A DNA stretch of 64,000 nucleotides from Eonycteris spelaea. Taxonomy: Eukaryota; Chordata; Mammalia; Chiroptera; Pteropodidae. Positions 62,001-64,000 of the stretch are shown piece after piece. The notes beneath the pieces were generated by a model. That model did not search any database. It saw only the letters and a list, made by a program, of their open reading frames with translations, and was not told the origin of the DNA. Both the position numbers and the translations under genes were made by a program. The stretch spans positions 1,736,001 to 1,800,000 of the forward strand of contig PUFA01000072.1 of assembly GCA_003508835.1 (NCBI GenBank). Direction: 5' to 3'. The number at the start of each line of letters is the position of its first letter. Positions within the stretch are counted from its first letter, which is position 1.

Positions 62001-63827
62001 TTTATCTCCGTCTTTTGACATAGTTTTCTTTGCTTATTCTATTTACTCCAAAGACTTGAATGTACAAATTCCATTTATTAGAGGTTTTAAAAACATTTTT
62101 AATAAACATACTTGGGTCTATTTTGCAATGCCAGAAATAAAAATATATCTGTGGATGCATCCCATAATGAATTAGAAATTTAGTATGCTTTGAAACTTAA
62201 TTCAAATTGGTATTTTCTAGTATGTAGAGTGCCAAACATAGAGTAGAACAGATTTCCTGCACTATCTGTTTAGATGTAAAATGAAAATACTGGACGGATG
62301 AATACCTGGCTGTACCATCACAGGTGTTCGAATAATTGCCTTTCCTAGTGTTGACTGTTGGAGTGGTGTTCTAATCACCGTCATACCAGGGCGGATCTGA
62401 GGCCCTGTGATTACCTATAAATGACACAAAAGACAGTGAATTAAAATGTTTTTAAAAGACTAAAGCACGATGGACATAGAACACAGATTTTAAAACATTC
62501 TATATTGATAAACATGTCTACAGAAATAAGAGGTTCTTGAATATCACATTTTTAAATTACACTAAGCATCAGAATACAGATGGAATTTTGAAGAGAGAAA
62601 ATTTAATTCAAATGAGATCATATGAAATTCCTTGTCACTGACACCAAGAACAGCCTGCAAACAACAAGGAAGGAACAAAATCCTAAGCAGCAACCCCTAT
62701 AGTTGCTCATAACCCATATCTGTAACCCAAGGAACAGAAAAGTAAGATCAAAAACCAAATGTCCTTTGATAGTTTTAAAGGAAAGACTAGAGAGCATGTG
62801 ATTTTCAGTTTTATAGTGAGTTCAGAATAGTTCAAAACATTTTCAAATCTGCAAAACTTTAATTAAACTTTTTCATAATACTAATGCCAAAGAAATGATG
62901 TATCTACTGAGTGCATAGCAGCTAATTACAAACTAGTTATCATGCTATGGATTGTATTTTTCATACTATTTCTTAGCTGCACAGGAAGTTTCCTTGGATG
63001 GTCCAGTGCTGTCCATTATTTTAGATAAAGGAGTCTTCTTTATAAAATTCTAAAAAGCAATTCTTATGATTCACAAACTCTATTAACTACAGTGCTTTTA
63101 ACTACATGTTAAAAATAAACAGTTCATGTATCCTTTTTATTTAGGAATATAACAGAATTTTTTAAAAAATCAGTATTCTGTCAGAAATTAAGAAAAAGGC
63201 AAAGAAAAATTAGAAGCTGAATTAATCCTGGAAGAGGCCATTCTAAAATCTCGATGTGGTTAACACTCAAAACAAACAAGCCTATGAAGAATTCTTACTT
63301 GTGAAGTGCTTGTGGTTCCTCCAGAGGCTGAGGTATTGGGCCTGATTGTGACTGTTGCTGTCCTGGGCTGGAATGAAGTGAAGGTTTGCTGACTAGTACC
63401 TGTACTTGATGGAATGATACCCAGGACTTTCTGCTGTACTTGAACAACACCTTAAAAAAAGATAAAGGAGTAATTAACAACTGTCCTTAATAAACAGTGT
63501 CAGGTGCTGCTCGGTTTCTGAGGAGAAACTACATGTGGCAGGGTTTTAGAGTGGGCTACATAGAATGTGAGATCCGAGGACTGAAATCAGTGAAACGGAA
63601 ATGGAAAATAATGGCAACAGTATGATCTGGCAAATGTGAATTAAAACTCTTCACATTTCCCTTACCTCCTTGTGTTGCTGGCACATTTACAGCGACAATC
63701 TTGCTGTTTGCAGGAAGTGGCAGTTTGGTAATTACTTTTCCTGCCATAGTGACTGGATTGCCTGTAATTTGGAACGTCTGACCTGTGCTGGCAATGGTTG
63801 TAGCAGATGTGGCAGCTGTGCTGGTGG
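32698..63827 (-). CDS. BPTF: BPTF, NURF chromatin-remodelling subunit (C-terminal part)
   Basis: Fourteen exons of the bromodomain PHD-finger transcription factor, the largest NURF subunit, which recruits the SNF2L ATPase to H3K4me3/acetylated nucleosomes. In transcript order they code Thr/Ser-rich regions (63827-57377), a Thr-rich and then a Gln-rich region (53726-51881), basic coiled-coil-like linkers (50321-47481), PHD modules (47481-43532) and the bromodomain (42761-37632). The aromatic cage of the last PHD is visible: Tyr in LYCIC, Tyr in TPYDES, Tyr in FYIGC and Trp in NWYHG. The bromodomain has the WPF shelf and the acetyl-lysine Asn in YYNPSDS. The N-terminal part lies beyond 64000. 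Three exons carry one-base deletions (near 52622, 49804 and 32728), so a literal translation is broken. All introns are GT/AG. Confidence 0.97.
34030..34045 (+). repeat. Poly-G tract
   Basis: A run of about 13 G followed by agggg; G-quadruplex-prone and hard to sequence. Confidence 0.85.
34740..35560 (-). repeat. Old L1 fragment, reversed
   Basis: 'ccatgctgctaaagaaaagt', 'tcattgctttgtatattgtc' and 'gaaaattttcttttattag' resemble antisense ancient L1 text. No open frame. Confidence 0.45.
35665..35818 (-). mobile_element. MER5A-like relic, reversed
   Basis: 'gtttctcagcctcattattg acattt' and 'gtaggatgttcagcagcatc' in reverse MER5A order. Confidence 0.75.
36060..36265 (+). mobile_element. TcMar-Tigger-like DNA transposon relic
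   Basis: 'aacttacgatatttcaactt', 'ggtcaggtgtattaaatgc', 'attttcgacatacgctattt' and 'gatgcaaccccatcattaag' follow a Tigger-type non-autonomous element. Confidence 0.65.
36893..37030 (+). mobile_element. hAT-like non-autonomous relic
   Basis: 'gagcactggttcttacactt' with 'gatgcccagaccccaaacc' is the layout of MER5/MER58-class hAT elements. Confidence 0.5.
37632..37818 (-). CDS. BPTF: BPTF exon: bromodomain BC region
   Basis: 187 nt, tttttaag|ACCTCG to AGCAG|gtgagt. Codes [20 protein letters not shown], then [13 protein letters not shown] with the conserved Asn, and [13 protein letters not shown]. Frame intact. Confidence 0.96.
38650..39970 (+). mobile_element. L1 fragment: ORF2 end and 3' UTR
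   Basis: ORF2 end text at 38690-39060 (e.g. 'gtgtattaaaagtttaggtc'), then 'gacatggatggacctagagg' and 'accatatgatttcacttata' near 39550-39640, and the 3' UTR 'aagaagtacaaattagtagg' with an A-rich end at 39970. Same L1 type as at 15755. Confidence 0.7.
40270..40450 (-). mobile_element. Bat-type L1 3' UTR, reversed
   Basis: 'ttactggggtgacattaata', 'aattatagaggtttcaaatg', 'gcattgttcaccacccgaag' is the L1 3' UTR wording seen widely in bat genomes. Confidence 0.7.
40465..40516 (+). repeat. Left arm of a near-perfect inverted repeat
   Basis: Reverse complement of 41418-41468 over about 50 bp with a one-base run-length difference (8 versus 7 A/T) and a two-base outer change. Includes aaataaatattttcattg and tttcccttcaaaa. 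Confidence 0.85.
40620..40900 (+). repeat. Old L1 3' fragment between the inverted arms
   Basis: 'agtaatttttcctaaggaaa', 'gctgtttatagcagcaaaaa' and 'cccatcaatgtgtggtgatt' are ancient L1 3' wording. Confidence 0.55.
41418..41468 (-). repeat. Right arm of the inverted repeat
   Basis: Partner of 40465-40516; the arms are about 900 bp apart. Confidence 0.85.
41538..41566 (+). repeat. (CCAT)n short tandem repeat
   Basis: About six tccatcca units followed by a C-run. Confidence 0.85.
41790..42010 (-). mobile_element. L1 3' UTR fragment, reversed
   Basis: 'caattgacatatagttgata', 'tattaggtttaggtgtatg' and 'caaaatgattaccacaatg' match reversed laurasiatherian L1 3' UTR. Confidence 0.65.
42330..42620 (+). 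repeat. Old L1 fragment
   Basis: 'ctgctgtgatgaacaacgta' and 'aatttatactcccaccaaa' are L1M 3' wording; it abuts the bromodomain exon at 42677. Confidence 0.55.
42677..42761 (-). CDS. BPTF: BPTF exon: bromodomain ZA region
   Basis: 85 nt, attttag|GCACAT to ATGG|gtaagt. Codes [20 protein letters not shown] and YGVIKEPM with the WPF shelf. Confidence 0.96.
43532..43724 (-). CDS. BPTF: BPTF exon: H3K4me3-reading PHD, C-terminal half
   Basis: 193 nt, ccttgcag|ATTCTA to TTGCAG|gtgaga. Codes [29 protein letters not shown] and the helical linker [15 protein letters not shown] to the bromodomain. Frame intact. Confidence 0.96.
43725..44476 (-). other. BPTF: BPTF intron, nothing recognised
   Basis: AT-rich intron with GT/AG ends; no repeat or RNA gene identified. 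Confidence 0.6.
44477..44650 (-). CDS. BPTF: BPTF exon: PHD module, [14 protein letters not shown]
   Basis: 174 nt, tgcttttag|GTTCTA to TCACA|gtgagt. Codes [32 protein letters not shown], then [13 protein letters not shown], the start of the last PHD finger. The exon joins two half-PHD modules, so the tandem fingers likely arose by exon duplication. Frame intact. Confidence 0.96.
44651..47480 (-). other. BPTF: BPTF intron, no clear feature
   Basis: AT-rich. Non-repetitive, GC-richer sequence at about 47040-47210 stands out but shows no supported exon. A short (AAT)n run lies at 46752-46770. Confidence 0.5.
47481..47815 (-). CDS. BPTF: BPTF exon: Pro-rich linker and start of first PHD module
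   Basis: 335 nt, ggcaatag|GAAGAG to TCTAA|gtgagt. Codes [20 protein letters not shown], a long Pro run, a Thr-Ala repeat, the basic [18 protein letters not shown] (NLS-like) and [14 protein letters not shown], the first zinc ligands of a PHD. Frame intact. Confidence 0.94.
48950..49250 (-). repeat. Old L1 fragment, reversed
   Basis: 'gaatttacagagatggtaaa taac' and 'gctgatttgggcattatcat' resemble antisense L1 ORF2. Confidence 0.4.
49753..49977 (-). CDS. BPTF: BPTF exon: lysine-rich linker, one base short
   Basis: 225 nt from tctctctag|AATGATT to GTGCAG|gtgaga; the phases need 226. Codes [20 protein letters not shown] and [14 protein letters not shown]; a missing base near 49804 (a short T-run on the plus strand) turns the next codons into Tyr-stop. 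The downstream [11 protein letters not shown] lies in the shifted frame. Confidence 0.93.
50239..50321 (-). CDS. BPTF: BPTF exon: [14 protein letters not shown]
   Basis: 83 nt, tcccgaag|GTGGTG to CAAAG|gtaggg. Codes [27 protein letters not shown]. Frame intact. Confidence 0.94.
50500..50650 (+). repeat. MIR SINE relic
   Basis: 'ctgtgctaaggtaagcacct', 'tttattcctcgtaacagcac' and 'atgctgaggcacaataagt' follow the MIR core. Confidence 0.75.
50651..51880 (-). other. BPTF: BPTF intron, mostly AT-rich
   Basis: A second MIR-like patch lies near 51060-51250. No RNA gene or exon seen. Confidence 0.45.
51881..52787 (-). CDS. BPTF: BPTF exon: long Gln/Pro-rich region, one base short
   Basis: 907 nt from ctttcacag|GTGCAA to AAACAG|gtaaag; the phases need 908. 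The first part ([20 protein letters not shown]) ends at QPQSPAQ near 52623, after which the orthologous text ([11 protein letters not shown]..., then [15 protein letters not shown] coiled coil, ending [10 protein letters not shown]) continues in another frame. The nearby plus-strand repeat acttcaggctgag versus acttcagctgag shows a missing G at about 52623. Low-complexity transactivation-like region. Confidence 0.92.
53501..53726 (-). CDS. BPTF: BPTF exon: [12 protein letters not shown], poly-Thr
   Basis: 226 nt, ttccatag|GGTGGT to GCAG|gtagaa. Codes [20 protein letters not shown], then a Thr/Ala-rich run ([20 protein letters not shown]). Frame intact. Confidence 0.94.
54020..54548 (+). mobile_element. 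Tigger DNA transposon relic
   Basis: Starts 'acagtagctgcccccatccg' and ends 'gggtctttgggtgtgacccc' followed by 'tctccactgtcagg', with 'ttcaggcatccactgggggt'; typical TcMar-Tigger ends. Internally deleted; no transposase frame. Confidence 0.8.
54590..54825 (+). repeat. MIR SINE relic
   Basis: 'catactgcctcatttggttt', 'caattaagaaactcaagtca' and 'cagtcccttgccaagttac' fit the MIR core. Confidence 0.65.
55943..55999. repeat. (CA)n microsatellite
   Basis: About 28 CA units. Confidence 0.95.
56022..56149 (-). mobile_element. 5S rRNA-derived SINE (MEG-R type)
   Basis: On the minus strand, 56148-56035 follows the 5S rRNA sequence almost end to end (gtctaccgccatg..., then ctaagcagggtt and cttggatgggagacca), then a poly-A tail (plus-strand T-run 56022-56033). 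The internal promoter region is well kept. Not a working 5S gene because it has substitutions and a tail. 5S-derived SINEs named MEG-RS/MEG-RL are known from fruit bats. Confidence 0.85.
57030..57244 (+). mobile_element. Hybrid tRNA/5S rRNA SINE (MEG-TR type) with 14-bp target duplication
   Basis: 57044-57097 resembles the 3' part of a tRNA-Val(UAC) (gtggttaacac, ctgctttacaagc, aggtcctgggt). 57098-57212 is 5S rRNA-like (gtctacggccatgccaccct, cttggatgggagaccacct). The tail is (AAT)n. The flanks aagtatttctcttt at 57030-57043 and 57231-57244 are identical. This is the modular build of the fruit-bat MEG-TR SINE. Confidence 0.9.
57377..57594 (-). CDS. BPTF: BPTF exon: [10 protein letters not shown] segment
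   Basis: 218 nt, tgcatag|GTACTC to GGCCAC|gtaagt. Codes [20 protein letters not shown] and ends [14 protein letters not shown]. Frame intact. Confidence 0.94.
58560..62130 (-). repeat. AT-rich BPTF intron with antisense L1 remnants
   Basis: Text such as 'aaaaccatgaggtctggaat' near 60690 is antisense L1 ORF2. The rest is too decayed to delimit. No exon seen. Confidence 0.4.
59104..59360 (-). mobile_element. tRNA-Val-like SINE (MEG-T type)
   Basis: Reading the minus strand from 59345: ggggtggttccatagagtag, then gtggttagcacgtctgattt and acacgcagaaggtcctgg, close to tRNA-Val(UAC). A GC-rich body follows, then an A-run. Likely target duplication tataaaagRtttttt at 59104-59118 and 59346-59360 with one mismatch. 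Confidence 0.8.
62306..62414 (-). CDS. BPTF: BPTF exon: [10 protein letters not shown] segment
   Basis: 109 nt, tttatag|GTAATC to GCCAG|gtattc. Codes [20 protein letters not shown] and [13 protein letters not shown]. Frame intact. Confidence 0.93.
62415..63298 (-). other. BPTF: BPTF intron, nothing recognised
   Basis: AT-rich intron with consensus ends; no repeat family identified. Confidence 0.5.
63299..63450 (-). CDS. BPTF: BPTF exon: [10 protein letters not shown] segment
   Basis: 152 nt, ttttttaag|GTGTTG to TCACAA|gtaaga. Codes [20 protein letters not shown] and a Ser/Thr-rich tail. Frame intact. Confidence 0.93.
63666..63827 (-). CDS. BPTF: BPTF exon: Thr/Ala-rich segment
   Basis: 162 nt, accccattag|CC to GGAG|gtaagg. 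Codes [53 protein letters not shown]. Phases fit. Confidence 0.93.
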
Positions 63828-64000
63828 CTAATGGGGTATAAGACATTTAATAAGCTTTACATTTAAAATAACCAGCAACGTAGTGATTTCTAGGAAGGGC
63901 ACCAATGCATGAAATGTGGTTTATTTTGTATTAAAAAAAAAAAAATCCTCTCCAAAGTAAGGGAACTATGTAAATGTTGAAAGTGAAACAATGTGAGAGA

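Overview
The window is nuclear DNA from a mammal. It has multi-exon genes with GT/AG splice sites, CpG-island promoters and many L1, MIR, hAT, Tigger and LTR relics. Gene order is KPNA2 (minus), tRNA-Arg(CCG), C17orf58 (plus), BPTF (minus). This is the reverse of the human 17q24.2 order BPTF - C17orf58 - KPNA2. SINEs built from 5S rRNA and from a tRNA-Val-like sequence, including one tRNA/5S hybrid, match the MEG SINEs known from Old World fruit bats. A pteropodid bat is therefore the best guess.

Layout: 1-4.4 kb holds the 5' part of KPNA2 (exons 1-6, part of exon 7, and a CpG promoter with two CCAAT boxes). 4.5-22.9 kb is intergenic. It holds MIRs, tRNA-Arg(CCG) at 7.43 kb, an EEF1A1 processed pseudogene at 10.06-11.74 kb, a strong CTCF-like motif at 13.42 kb, an MLT1-type solo LTR, a long decayed L1 and another LTR relic. 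22.9-27.0 kb is C17orf58 (signal peptide exon, GC-rich exon, two NTR-like exons). 27.0-31.8 kb is its 3' flank. 31.8-64 kb is the 3' part of BPTF: fourteen exons coding for Thr/Ser- and Gln-rich regions, a lysine-rich linker, two PHD modules and the bromodomain.

Function: KPNA2 is the importin-alpha adaptor that carries NLS cargo into the nucleus. BPTF is the large NURF subunit; its last PHD reads H3K4me3 and its bromodomain reads acetyl-lysine. C17orf58 is a predicted secreted protein of unknown role. The three genes are neighbours, not an operon.

Main oddity: at least seven apparent one-base indels interrupt otherwise well conserved exons of all three genes. Exon lengths against flanking splice phases prove the net frame errors. 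Because two of these genes are essential in mammals, uncorrected assembly errors are the likeliest cause, and any automatic protein prediction from this sequence will be wrong. Other items worth a look are the hybrid SINE with a perfect 14-bp target duplication and a near-perfect 50-bp inverted repeat inside a BPTF intron. I found no clearly novel gene system.
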